Source: an uncultured Acidiferrobacteraceae bacterium (GTDB lineage Bacteria; Pseudomonadota; Gammaproteobacteria; Acidiferrobacterales; SZUA-150). From it: a DNA stretch of 64,000 bases. Shown here piece after piece: positions 45,243-53,282 of the stretch. The notes beneath the pieces are model-generated. The model had not been told where the DNA came from. It was given only the letters and a program-made list of their open reading frames with translations, and made no database searches. Where the stretch lies: the NCBI GenBank assembly GCA_913009895.1, contig CAJVXY010000003.1, forward strand, positions 1 through 64,000, written 5' to 3'. Position numbers and translations under genes: made by a program. Numbering within the stretch: position 1 is the first letter of the stretch; every line of letters starts with the position of its first letter.

Positions 45243-46046
45243 ATGCTTAATTTAACAGTCCCGGGACCAGATGAAATCGAGGATCAGACTATGGCTAACG
45301 TTTTAGATGAAATGGAAGCAGAGTGGCAGGCGTTAATCGACGACGTCAATGAGACCCTGAGTGCAGTGGAGGGCGAGCTTGCCCAGCAGGCCTCCATGAA
45401 TACTGGCTGGCTGCAGGGGCTGCATAACAGCCCGGCTTTTTCAAAACTTAATGCGGACAAGATTGCAGCCATGGTACTGCGACTGGAGGAATTTCCAGTC
45501 AAGATCGGCGATGTGATAGTGCGCCAAAATGAAGTGGGTGATTATTTTTATGTGATCAAGTCGGGAAGGTTTACCGTGTCCCAGAGTAACGGACCCGGCG
45601 ATATAAAATTACTTGCCCAGCTTGGCGAAAACGAGACCTTTGGCGAATCGGCATTAATCAGTGGTGAACCCCGGAACGCCAGTATTTTTGCCGATACAGA
45701 TGGCATCTTGTTACGGTTATCCAAGAATGATTTTGAAGAGCTGATCACAAATACCTCAGTTACTTATGTGACTGCAAACGAGGCAAAAGAGATGTTGAAT
45801 AAAGGCGGCCAGTATCTTGATGTCAGGCGCAATGGTGCTGGCAAGGTGGGCCAAATTCCCGGCGCCATTGAAATTCCCATTAACCGTTTGCGCGATCTTT
45901 ATAAATGTCTTGAGAAGGACCAGAAATATATGATTTTTTGTCAGGATGGCAAACACAGTGACCTGGCTGCCTATTTGCTGGGACAAAAAGGTTACGATGT
46001 AGTGGTTGTAGAGGGCGGTTTATCCCAATTGTCTGACGCCGCCTGA
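45243..46046 (+). CDS. Cyclic-nucleotide-binding domain fused to rhodanese (copy 1)
   Basis: The 267-aa protein has a cNMP-binding domain (~65-170) with the phosphate-binding cassette FGESALISGEPRNAS, and then a rhodanese domain (~180-265) with active-site loop FCQDGKHSD, whose Cys is intact. Start could also be ATG 45291 (MANVLDEM). This links a nucleotide sensor to a sulfurtransferase or protein-binding rhodanese. A paralogue with an extra, degenerate cNMP domain is at 60544-61587. Confidence 0.85.
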   Translation: MLNLTVPGPDEIEDQTMANVLDEMEAEWQALIDDVNETLSAVEGELAQQASMNTGWLQGLHNSPAFSKLNADKIAAMVLRLEEFPVKIGDVIVRQNEVGDYFYVIKSGRFTVSQSNGPGDIKLLAQLGENETFGESALISGEPRNASIFADTDGILLRLSKNDFEELITNTSVTYVTANEAKEMLNKGGQYLDVRRNGAGKVGQIPGAIEIPINRLRDLYKCLEKDQKYMIFCQDGKHSDLAAYLLGQKGYDVVVVEGGLSQLSDAA

Positions 46047-46143
46047 CCGCAATTTTATTTATAACTCACTAACAAATATTCAGTGTACTGGCCTGAATAG
46101 TTTGGGTAGGATGCGACTACTTTCCTGAACTGATGGCCTTGTT

Positions 46144-46521
46144 ATGAATAATTTAATGGCAGTATTGCTAAATGATATCGCACAATTGGAGTATGACCGT
46201 AATAAACCCTTGTCCGACTACCAGACAACCTATCTTGAAAAGATGGACAAAAAAATGGATGCGGGCATTGAGCTTGACGGACAGCACATCGAAAATCCTG
46301 ACGTCAATCAAAGGGCCCAGTTCATCACGGCAAATCTTTTACATGCCATTAAAAACAGCGATGAATCCATGTCAGCTGCCTTGTGTAGCTACCTTGCCGA
46401 CCGTTTACCTGACCTGAAACAGGTCAAAATTACCGAGAACGAAGAGAAGGTCACCATTGACCTGGTATTTAATGAAGATTATGTCAAACAGGTAGCAGTT
46501 GATCTTCCTAAACTACACTGA
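46144..46521 (+). CDS. Hypothetical cytoplasmic protein (125 aa)
   Basis: The protein is acidic, helical at the start (MAVLLNDIAQLEYDRNKPLSDYQ) and has a beta-rich end (KQVKITENEEKVTIDLVFNEDY). It lacks a signal peptide or helix in the membrane. No family is recognised. It lies 97 bases after the cNMP-rhodanese gene and 21 bases before the DsbA-like gene, probably with the latter in one transcript. Confidence 0.6.
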   Translation: MNNLMAVLLNDIAQLEYDRNKPLSDYQTTYLEKMDKKMDAGIELDGQHIENPDVNQRAQFITANLLHAIKNSDESMSAALCSYLADRLPDLKQVKITENEEKVTIDLVFNEDYVKQVAVDLPKLH

Positions 46522-46542
46522 TTTTATTAAATCTTTCAACCC

Positions 46543-47166
46543 ATGAAAGAAAATCGAATACTCTGGTATGTTGCCGATCCCATGTGTTCCTGGTGCTGGG
46601 GATTTAGCCCCGTAATAAATGCAATCAAGGAAAAATTCGGGGAAGAATTAAAAATTTCACTGTTACTGGGTGGGTTGCAACCTGGCACAACTGTGCCTGT
46701 GTCTGCTGATAGTCGCGATGAAATTTTGCATCACTGGCATGATGTCCATGCACGAACCGGGCAACCGTTTTTGTTTGATAGTGCCATGCCAGAGGGTTTT
46801 ATCTATGATACCGAGCCGCCCAGCCGGGCGGTGTTGGCGCTGGCAGATATTTTACCCGAACAAACTTTCCGGTATTTTACCGCCTTACAAGAAGCCTTTT
46901 ACGCAAAACAAATGGATATCACCCGGGAAGATATCCTGGTTGAGTTGTTGGCAGGCTACGACATAAAACCGGACGTCTTCAGGGCGTTATTTAAGTCAGA
47001 TGAAATAAAGCAGAAAACAAAAGCGCATTTTTCCCGGGCCCGCCAGGCTGGTATTCGTGGGTTTCCAACCTGTGTCTTGCAAGATGAAACAAACCATCAA
47101 TTGTTATGCAGCGGTTATCGCTCATATGAAGAACTCCAGCCCGAGATTGAAACCTGGTTGGCCTGA
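46543..47166 (+). CDS. DsbA-like thioredoxin-fold protein (FrnE type)
   Basis: The 207-aa protein has no signal peptide. It begins LWYVADPMCSWCWGFSPVI, with a CxxC (C-S-W-C) active site, followed by a helical insert and the cis-Pro segment GIRGFPTCVLQ. The arrangement matches cytoplasmic FrnE/DsbA-like isomerases, which in some bacteria act in oxidative stress. The substrate is not known. It is followed after 9 bases by a small gene. Confidence 0.85.
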   Translation: MKENRILWYVADPMCSWCWGFSPVINAIKEKFGEELKISLLLGGLQPGTTVPVSADSRDEILHHWHDVHARTGQPFLFDSAMPEGFIYDTEPPSRAVLALADILPEQTFRYFTALQEAFYAKQMDITREDILVELLAGYDIKPDVFRALFKSDEIKQKTKAHFSRARQAGIRGFPTCVLQDETNHQLLCSGYRSYEELQPEIETWLA

Positions 47167-47175
47167 ATAAATAAT

Positions 47176-47457
47176 ATGGCAGTACCTGGATCAACACCCA
47201 TGAAAGCCACAAAATTAACACCTGCCGTGTTGCAAGCCGCAGACATGCTTGGTCTCTATGGTGCCGAGTTGGCACGAATACTTAATGTTTTATGTAGCGA
47301 TATTGGTTTAATGACAAATGGTAAAAAATTACTGGAAACCGGAACCGAAACCCGGGAGCGCAGCATTTGTTTCCTGGAATTTTATGAACTGTTGGGAAAA
47401 ACACTGGGCGATGATGAAGTGGCCATGTATCACTGGTTGCGGGCCGAACACAAATAG
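47176..47457 (+). CDS. Small protein resembling MbcA/ParS (DUF2384) antitoxins
   Basis: The 93-aa protein (start 47176, or ATG 47200 giving MKATKLTP) has a helical N-terminal part, then LARILNVLCSDIGLMTN and FLEFYELLGKTLGDDEVAMYHWLRAEH. This order, HTH-like then a C-terminal domain ending in a Trp-Leu, resembles DUF2384 antitoxins. No RES-type toxin is next to it, so it may be an orphan or serve another role. It is probably co-transcribed with the DsbA-like gene. Confidence 0.45.
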   Translation: MAVPGSTPMKATKLTPAVLQAADMLGLYGAELARILNVLCSDIGLMTNGKKLLETGTETRERSICFLEFYELLGKTLGDDEVAMYHWLRAEHK

Positions 47458-47489
47458 CTAAAAAGAACACCGTTGCTGGAGATGGTTGA

Positions 47490-47903
47490 TTACGATGGCC
47501 TTAATAATGTGATTAACTGCCTTGCAAGTGGCTGCAGTTGCTGATCAAGTAACCAGAGTTCATGGTTATCCTGTAGCGGGAAGGGCAGGCGCTCATTTAT
47601 TTTCAGTATTTTCCGGTAAAGCACATCACCTTGTGCCGCCATTCTTGTGTAGTCTTCTGACTGATAAACGCGACCATATTTAATGCCCCGGGTGGTCCAT
47701 GTGGCATAGCGTATTTCGCTAACCTGAATTTTTTTTGAAGGGTGATGTTTGCCATGGACATCGGATAACAAGGACTCATTCTTTACATAAATATCCCAAC
47801 GAACGCCATCGGTAGTGACGGCTTCGGCAGCTTTATATTTAATCACATTAATAATACCGCGAAACGGGTTTAGCATTCGCTGGCCATAACACAGGATATC
47901 CAT
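47490..47903 (-). CDS. Conserved-looking hypothetical protein (137 aa)
   Basis: The protein begins MDILCYGQRMLNPFRGIINV and continues AAEAVTTDGVRWDIYVKNE, with no signal peptide. The N-terminal segment has a strongly conserved look, but I cannot name the family. It is convergent with the DUF2384-like gene and separated from the SleB-like gene on the same strand by about 36 bases. Confidence 0.6.
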   Translation of the reverse strand: MDILCYGQRMLNPFRGIINVIKYKAAEAVTTDGVRWDIYVKNESLLSDVHGKHHPSKKIQVSEIRYATWTTRGIKYGRVYQSEDYTRMAAQGDVLYRKILKINERLPFPLQDNHELWLLDQQLQPLARQLITLLRPS

Positions 47904-47939
47904 AAACCAAGTTTAGCCAGGTCCGGGGCCGGAAAACAA

Positions 47940-48521
47940 TCAATTATAAAAAATATGTTTGCCAATTCTGGCGACAGGCTTTTTCTTTTTTGACCAGGAC
48001 GGACGGATGTAGTTTGCGTGGTAAAACAACGCGTCACGTGTCTTTGATTTATCTGTTCCAGTGTAGGCAGATTCAGCAATATTCCAGGCCTGTTGCCATG
48101 TTTTTGATTTTTTAGAAGGACGGGAATCAAGCTCTGTCCATGAAAATGCACTTACGTAACGTTGCCGACGTTTATCCCAATTTTTTTGAAAAACTACAGC
48201 ACATATATCATCTGGATAATGTTTTGATTTGGCACGATTCAGGGTAACCCGGGCCACTGCATATTGACCTGCTTTAGGTTCTCCGCGCGCTTCGTGGTAA
48301 ACATTGAGCGCCAGACAGGTGAGATCTTTTGTGACCCTGACATCATCAAGGGATGAGAAAACTACCGAAACCAGTAGACCGCTGACAAGCACCACAACTG
48401 ATGAAACAATCAGGGGAATTTTTGATCGGGTATGCCAGTAGACAAACAACCTGAATCGAAAATCAGTAATCGGTTTCATGTAATTTATCGAATAAATATA
48501 ATTGTATAATTTTGCAATCAT
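47940..48521 (-). CDS. Cell-wall hydrolase, SleB-like (Hydrolase_2)
   Basis: The 193-aa protein has a single membrane helix (about 36-55) and a SleB-type domain: CLALNVYHEARGEPKAGQYAVARVTLNR with the catalytic Glu (HEARGE), then YPDDICAVVFQ and FYHANYIRPSW. The family includes lytic transglycosylases active on peptidoglycan. A second start (MKPITDFRF, 48479) is possible. The anchor places the enzyme on the periplasmic face. Confidence 0.85.
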   Translation of the reverse strand: MIAKLYNYIYSINYMKPITDFRFRLFVYWHTRSKIPLIVSSVVVLVSGLLVSVVFSSLDDVRVTKDLTCLALNVYHEARGEPKAGQYAVARVTLNRAKSKHYPDDICAVVFQKNWDKRRQRYVSAFSWTELDSRPSKKSKTWQQAWNIAESAYTGTDKSKTRDALFYHANYIRPSWSKKKKPVARIGKHIFYN

Positions 48522-48640
48522 ACCTATATATTTAGTAGCAATATGCCGGTTATCAATATTTTAATGGCTTAGTGGCGAGATAAATCTGATTAATGGCGCG
48601 AATAGCGAGTCACCAAGATCGGGGAATGGGAGCCAGGTTT

Positions 48641-50113
48641 TCAGGATGAACAGCTTACCTGGAGGTTGTCAGCCCATGCTGGCGCTGGCCCAGTGTAATG
48701 ATTGTGGCTGGCATGCTCAGCAAAGGGATTGTGTAAAATTTTAATGAGATCATCTATCTCGGAAAAATCATCGTTTGTTGCCTTGTCTATCGCAACCTGC
48801 GCCATGTAGTTACGTAATATATATTTTGGATTGATGCCGAGCATAAAATCCTGCCTTTCTGTATCTGATTGCGTATTATTGCCCAACAATTTTTTATACG
48901 ACTGTATCCATTTTGCAGCTTCATCACTATTGTTTAATAAACTTAAAAATGATTTTTCATTAGACGTTGTATTTTGACTGACACGACATAATGCGCGAAA
49001 TGTATTGGTATAATCAGCTTGATTATTTTGCATCATCACCATCAGCTGGTTTTGTAAAACCTGTATTTCATCACTGGTTTCAGAAAAACCCAGTTTATTG
49101 GCCATTAAAAAATGATAGTGTGACAGGAATTGTGACTGGTAAGTGGCCAGCACTGCTTTGGCTGCTTCTACCTCCATCAAGGGTAATAACGCCTGTGCCA
49201 GGCAGCTAAGATTAAATAAACCAATCTCGGGTTGTTTGTTAAAAGCATATCTACCCGCATGGTCGGAGTGATTGCAAATGTAATCAGGGTTGTAGGTCTC
49301 CATAAAACCAAAAGGCCCATAGTCCAGGGTTAAGCCGAGGATGGACATGTTGTCTGAATTCATCACGCCATGGGAAAAACCCACTGCCTGCCATTGGGCA
49401 ATCAACCTGGCTGTTCGCTGTGTCACTGCTACCAGCAAAGCAAGATAAGGATTGTCCAGGGTAGCTAGATCCGGATAATGATGTTCAATTATATAATCGG
49501 CCAGGATGCGAATATCATCATGTTGATTTCGGTAATAAAAAATTTCGAATGACCCGAAACGAACATGGGACTGGGCAAGCCGGGTGAGCATGGTGGCCGT
49601 TTCAACCTGTTCACGATAAACCTCGTCTTTACTACCGACAAGACACAATGCCCGGGTAGTCGGAATGCCCAGGCCAAACATTGCCTCACTACAGAGATAC
49701 TCCCTGATACTTGATCGCAAGACGGCACGGCCGTCACCGTTTCTTGAGTAGGGCGTGACACCACTGCCTTTTAGCTGGATCTCCCAACGATCCCCCTTGC
49801 TACTGGTTGCTTCGCCCAGCAGGATGGCGCGACCATCGCCTAATTGGGGCACGTAATGTCCAAACTGGTGGCCTGCATACAACATGGCCAGGGGCTTGCT
49901 CTTCTTTAGGGTGGACTTGCCACTAAATATATCGGCAATAAATTGCGCATGTTGATTGTCATAATCCAGATCAATTAATTTACCTGCTGCCGTATTAAAG
50001 TGAATGAGTTGTGCGTTTGTATCAAATGGTGTCGGCGATACCAAAGAATAAAAACTGTCTGGTAATTCTGCAAATGAATTGGAAAAATTTAGCGTTTCTA
50101 GTGAGTCTTTCAT
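48641..50113 (-). CDS. selO: SelO-type protein adenylyltransferase (YdiU)
   Basis: A 490-aa pseudokinase-fold enzyme, close to the E. coli YdiU length. It contains YAGHQFGHYVPQLGDGRAILLGE, IQLKGSGVTPYSRNGDGRAVLRSSIREYL and GVMNSDNMSILGLTLDYGPFGFME, the SelO ATP and metal-binding motifs. SelO transfers AMP to Ser, Thr or Tyr of proteins and is linked to redox stress. The C-terminal CSS puts a Cys where eukaryotic SelO has selenocysteine. It is divergent from slyX. Confidence 0.93.
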   Translation of the reverse strand: MKDSLETLNFSNSFAELPDSFYSLVSPTPFDTNAQLIHFNTAAGKLIDLDYDNQHAQFIADIFSGKSTLKKSKPLAMLYAGHQFGHYVPQLGDGRAILLGEATSSKGDRWEIQLKGSGVTPYSRNGDGRAVLRSSIREYLCSEAMFGLGIPTTRALCLVGSKDEVYREQVETATMLTRLAQSHVRFGSFEIFYYRNQHDDIRILADYIIEHHYPDLATLDNPYLALLVAVTQRTARLIAQWQAVGFSHGVMNSDNMSILGLTLDYGPFGFMETYNPDYICNHSDHAGRYAFNKQPEIGLFNLSCLAQALLPLMEVEAAKAVLATYQSQFLSHYHFLMANKLGFSETSDEIQVLQNQLMVMMQNNQADYTNTFRALCRVSQNTTSNEKSFLSLLNNSDEAAKWIQSYKKLLGNNTQSDTERQDFMLGINPKYILRNYMAQVAIDKATNDDFSEIDDLIKILHNPFAEHASHNHYTGPAPAWADNLQVSCSS

Positions 50114-50289
50114 AGGCTGGACATGATAGTTTCTATTGGCTTATTGTAGTAAATAAGTGGATAAAAGTTACCCGTGATTTAACGTGGATATCCAGGATTG
50201 ATTAATATTATTGAATTCCGGTAATAAGCTGGTGATTATCGGGTTATAATAAGCAGCGATAACAACTGCAGGACTAGAGGTAGTGCCTC

Positions 50290-50490
50290 ATGGAATCCCG
50301 TTTTACAGATATTGAGATACGACTGACCCATCAGGAGGCTGCAATTGAGGCCCTGACTCAAGCCAGCCTTGAGCAACAACAAAAAATTGAGCATGTACTC
50401 GGCCAGTTGCAAGACATCAGAATATTGCTGCAACAAATGGCGCCGTCGGAAACTGGCTCACTGGAAGATGAACCACCACCACACTATTAA
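50290..50490 (+). CDS. slyX: SlyX-family protein
   Basis: The 66-aa protein is a coiled coil (IEIRLTHQEAAIEALTQAS...) with the family's characteristic DEPPPHY end. SlyX is widespread in gammaproteobacteria and its function is unknown. A terminator follows directly. Confidence 0.9.
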   Translation: MESRFTDIEIRLTHQEAAIEALTQASLEQQQKIEHVLGQLQDIRILLQQMAPSETGSLEDEPPPHY

Positions 50491-50491
50491 G

Positions 50492-50522
50492 TCTGTACCA
50501 ATTGGTACAGATAATTTTTTTC
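50492..50522 (+). terminator. Terminator of slyX
   Basis: TCTGTACC-aatt-GGTACAGA is a perfect 8-bp stem followed by TAATTTTTTT, immediately after the slyX stop. Confidence 0.85.
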
Positions 50523-50661
50523 TGAACTATCTTCAAATTAAACCCCATTGCAAAGAGGGTCTGATCGGTGCATCCTGTTTCCCGGCAGTCCGAAAATCTG
50601 GTTACTAAGTCAGTAAGTCAGTCAGACAATAAAAATCTGAGTTCATAACAGGAGGCGTTTC

Positions 50662-51585
50662 ATGAATAAAATCATTGTACAGTTGGCGTTGGTTATTTTT
50701 ATTTCCAGTATATTTTCTCTTACTGCCCAGGCCGCAGAAAAATTCAAACCTTTTATTCTGGCCTCAAACAACGCAGGAGATTTCACAAAAAAAATTGCCT
50801 CTACCAGGTCCGCACTTGTAAAAGCAGGCTTTGAGATAGCCGGTGAGTACTCACCTTATAAAGGGGCACATATAATTGTGGTAACAAATGACTTGTTAAA
50901 AAAAGCAGCAGCGACAAACCCACGAGCTGGTTATATTGTAGCGCAACGGGTTGCCTTGACCTTGCTCAATAACAAAATACAGGTCTCCTATACCAATCCT
51001 GTTTATATGGCCGCGGCCTACCGGGTAAAAACTGATCTTGGTCCTGTTAACAGTCAGCTTGGTAAGGCCCTTGGACACAAACAAATGTTTGGTCCAGCCG
51101 AAGGTTTAACGTTAAAAGAAGCTGGTAAATACCACTACCTGTTTGGCATGGAATATTTTACTGATCCAGTATCGTTGGCTGAACACCCAAATAAAAAGAT
51201 TGCAAATAAAATAGTAGAAAAGAATCTGGCTGACAATAAAGGTGGCGCCTTTAAGGTTTACCGAATTGATATTCCGGGAACCAAGCAAACTTTATTCGGT
51301 GTTGGCATGAAGACCCCAAAAGGAAAGACTAATTCCCCTATGGATGATAAATTTATAATGAGTGAAATTGATTTCAAGCCACTGCGTTCAACGGCTCACT
51401 TGCCCTATGAGTTGTTGGTCAAGGGCGGAAAGGTTGAAGCACTGCACGCCCGGTTCCGTATCGCTATCAATTTTCCGGACCTCAGCATGATGGGCGCCAA
51501 CAGTTTCATGAATATCATGGCCACGCCTGATGCAATTAATGAAACGCTAACAGAAGTAGCCGGGGGTTCATACGAGGAATACTAG
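50662..51585 (+). CDS. Periplasmic protein of unknown function, DUF302-like C-terminus
   Basis: The 307-aa protein has a Sec signal peptide (VQLALVIFISSIFSLTAQA) and a strong AGGAGG site. The mature part shows two related halves: EIAGEYSPYKGAHIIVVTND...ALTLLNN and then ELLVKGGKVEALHARFRIAINFPD. The second resembles DUF302 proteins, but the match is weak. A Met-rich segment (MMGANSFMNIMATPD) is near the end. The function is unknown. Confidence 0.55.
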   Translation: MNKIIVQLALVIFISSIFSLTAQAAEKFKPFILASNNAGDFTKKIASTRSALVKAGFEIAGEYSPYKGAHIIVVTNDLLKKAAATNPRAGYIVAQRVALTLLNNKIQVSYTNPVYMAAAYRVKTDLGPVNSQLGKALGHKQMFGPAEGLTLKEAGKYHYLFGMEYFTDPVSLAEHPNKKIANKIVEKNLADNKGGAFKVYRIDIPGTKQTLFGVGMKTPKGKTNSPMDDKFIMSEIDFKPLRSTAHLPYELLVKGGKVEALHARFRIAINFPDLSMMGANSFMNIMATPDAINETLTEVAGGSYEEY

Positions 51586-51770
51586 CAGCAGGTTATTTGT
51601 TTAAGGCTGTATAGCTGCTTAATTTGAATAAAAACCGGTAAAACAGGATCAATTGCCAGTTGTTGTATTGCTATCCCCAGGATGAAAGGGCACAATGCGC
51701 GCGTTTGTTTTCGGCTACAGTCAGTAGTCGATAATTTTTATAGACGCATAAAATACTTAGAGGCACTTTC

Positions 51771-52418
51771 ATGAAACTGATTTTGTTAGGCGCTCCTGGC
51801 GCAGGCAAAGGTACGGTCGCAAAGTTACTAACCGAGCTTGATGGTTCCGTGCAAATTTCTACTGGTGATATTCTCCGTGGCGCCGTCCAGGCGGGTTCAG
51901 ATCTTGGTAAGCAGGCCCAGGCATTTATGAATGCCGGTGACCTGGTACCAGATGAATTAATCATGGGTATTATGGAAAAGCGGTTGCAAGAACCGGATTG
52001 CGCAAAAGGATTTTTACTGGATGGTTTTCCCCGCACTATCCCCCAGGCCGAGCAACTGAAAACTTTACTAGAAAAAATTAATATCAAACTTGATATGGCT
52101 GTGAATATTGATGTGCCAAAAGATGTCATCCTTGATCGTTTATCAACACGCCGTACCTGTTCAAATGGTGATTGCCAGGCCATTTATAACGTTAAGAGTA
52201 ATCCGCCTAAAGAAGAAGGCAAGTGTGATAAGTGTGGCAGTCCTGTGATTCAGCGTGAAGATGAAACTGAAGAAGCTATTAGCCATCGCCTGAAAATCTA
52301 TGATGAAAAAACTGCACCATTAATTGGTTTTTATGATCAGGAAAATATGTTGTTAACGATAAGTGCGACATCCAGTGATGACGTGATTAATGCCATCAAG
52401 GAAAAGCTGGCAAGCTAA
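51771..52418 (+). CDS. adk: Adenylate kinase with zinc-type LID
   Basis: A 215-aa adenylate kinase with GAPGAGKGT (P-loop), STGDILR, GFLLDGFPRT and the LID domain. The LID carries CSNGDC and CDKCGS, four Cys that make a zinc site; E. coli Adk has none. It makes ADP from AMP and ATP. An AGAGG site precedes it and a strong terminator follows, so it is a single-gene unit. Confidence 0.93.
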   Translation: MKLILLGAPGAGKGTVAKLLTELDGSVQISTGDILRGAVQAGSDLGKQAQAFMNAGDLVPDELIMGIMEKRLQEPDCAKGFLLDGFPRTIPQAEQLKTLLEKINIKLDMAVNIDVPKDVILDRLSTRRTCSNGDCQAIYNVKSNPPKEEGKCDKCGSPVIQREDETEEAISHRLKIYDEKTAPLIGFYDQENMLLTISATSSDDVINAIKEKLAS

Positions 52419-52444
52419 TCGTTTTTTACTGAAATTGAAATAAT

Positions 52445-52474
52445 AAAAAAGGCCCGGAGACGGGCCTTTTTTAT
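52445..52474 (+). terminator. Terminator of adk
   Basis: AAAAAAGGCCCG-gaga-CGGGCCTTTTTT is a perfect stem with T-run, 27 bases after the stop. The A and T flanks let it work on both strands. Confidence 0.92.
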
Positions 52475-52552
52475 TGTGAGTATATTTAATTCCCCGGATT
52501 CGCCACAAGAATGATACGATGATTTTTTAAAATATTGAATTAAGGCATTAAT

Positions 52553-52723
52553 ATGGCAAATTATATATACACCTACAAGGGAGAAATTGCTCGATCGGGA
52601 ATTGGCCTGGGTACGGCGCTGGCAATTGCTATTTCCTGGTCAGCAAACAAGTCAATATTGTGGGCAATACTCCACGGTATATTTTCCTGGTTTTACGTTA
52701 TTTACTACGCGCTCTTTTCCTAG
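52553..52723 (+). CDS. Small two-helix membrane protein (56 aa)
   Basis: This ORF, below the track's limit, reads MANYIYTYKGEIARSGIGLG followed by GTALAIAISWSANKSILWAI and a second helix ending YYALFS. Such ~55-aa proteins with a SWSANxSILWAI core occur in many bacteria and have no known function. It lies between adk and the PilZ gene. Confidence 0.65.
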   Translation: MANYIYTYKGEIARSGIGLGTALAIAISWSANKSILWAILHGIFSWFYVIYYALFS

Positions 52724-52751
52724 ACGAAATACAGCACCAGGCTGCCCTGGC

Positions 52752-53081
52752 TTAATGCAGGGCATCGCGATAAACTTTTCGCAGACTCTTTATTGTATCC
52801 TGATCATATTCATCAAAGGCAAGCCCGGCACCACTAACTTCACACCTGACGACGGTTGCGGCCAGTGTGTAAAATTCTTCATCAACATTTTCCAGATAAA
52901 GACCAATGGTGACCAGATCATTTACTTTAATATCTGAATTATCAGTAGCAATAAAAGCGCCGCCAAAACTGATGTCCAGTAATTTTGCCTGACGTTCTGC
53001 ATTGTCTCGGAAGTAAAGCACCACATCAAGATCAAGTGGTGTTCTCGAGCAACTTCGATGGTTGATGTTGGCATTTTCCAT
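52752..53081 (-). CDS. PilZ-domain c-di-GMP receptor
   Basis: A 109-aa single PilZ domain. The c-di-GMP-binding motifs are present: RSCSR (RxxxR, near residue 9) and DISFGG (D/NxSxxG), followed by VRCEVSGAGLAFDEYDQD. It should bind c-di-GMP and act on an unknown partner. The two GGDEF/EAL proteins in this window could supply the signal, by inference. Confidence 0.9.
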   Translation of the reverse strand: MENANINHRSCSRTPLDLDVVLYFRDNAERQAKLLDISFGGAFIATDNSDIKVNDLVTIGLYLENVDEEFYTLAATVVRCEVSGAGLAFDEYDQDTIKSLRKVYRDALH

Positions 53082-53282
53082 AATAGCCTCCGGTAACTTA
53101 AGCTATAGTCTGTATGTAGTAATATAGCTGATTATCGCGCTTACAAGCGAAGTAATGCAAGAAAAAAACAGGGAATTATTGATGTAAAGGTTCTTTTCAT
53201 TAATAAAATTAATAGGTTGGCTACCATGAACAACACAAAGTTTTATTATTTCCCCTTGAACCGGCAGACTTGTCTATAAACG

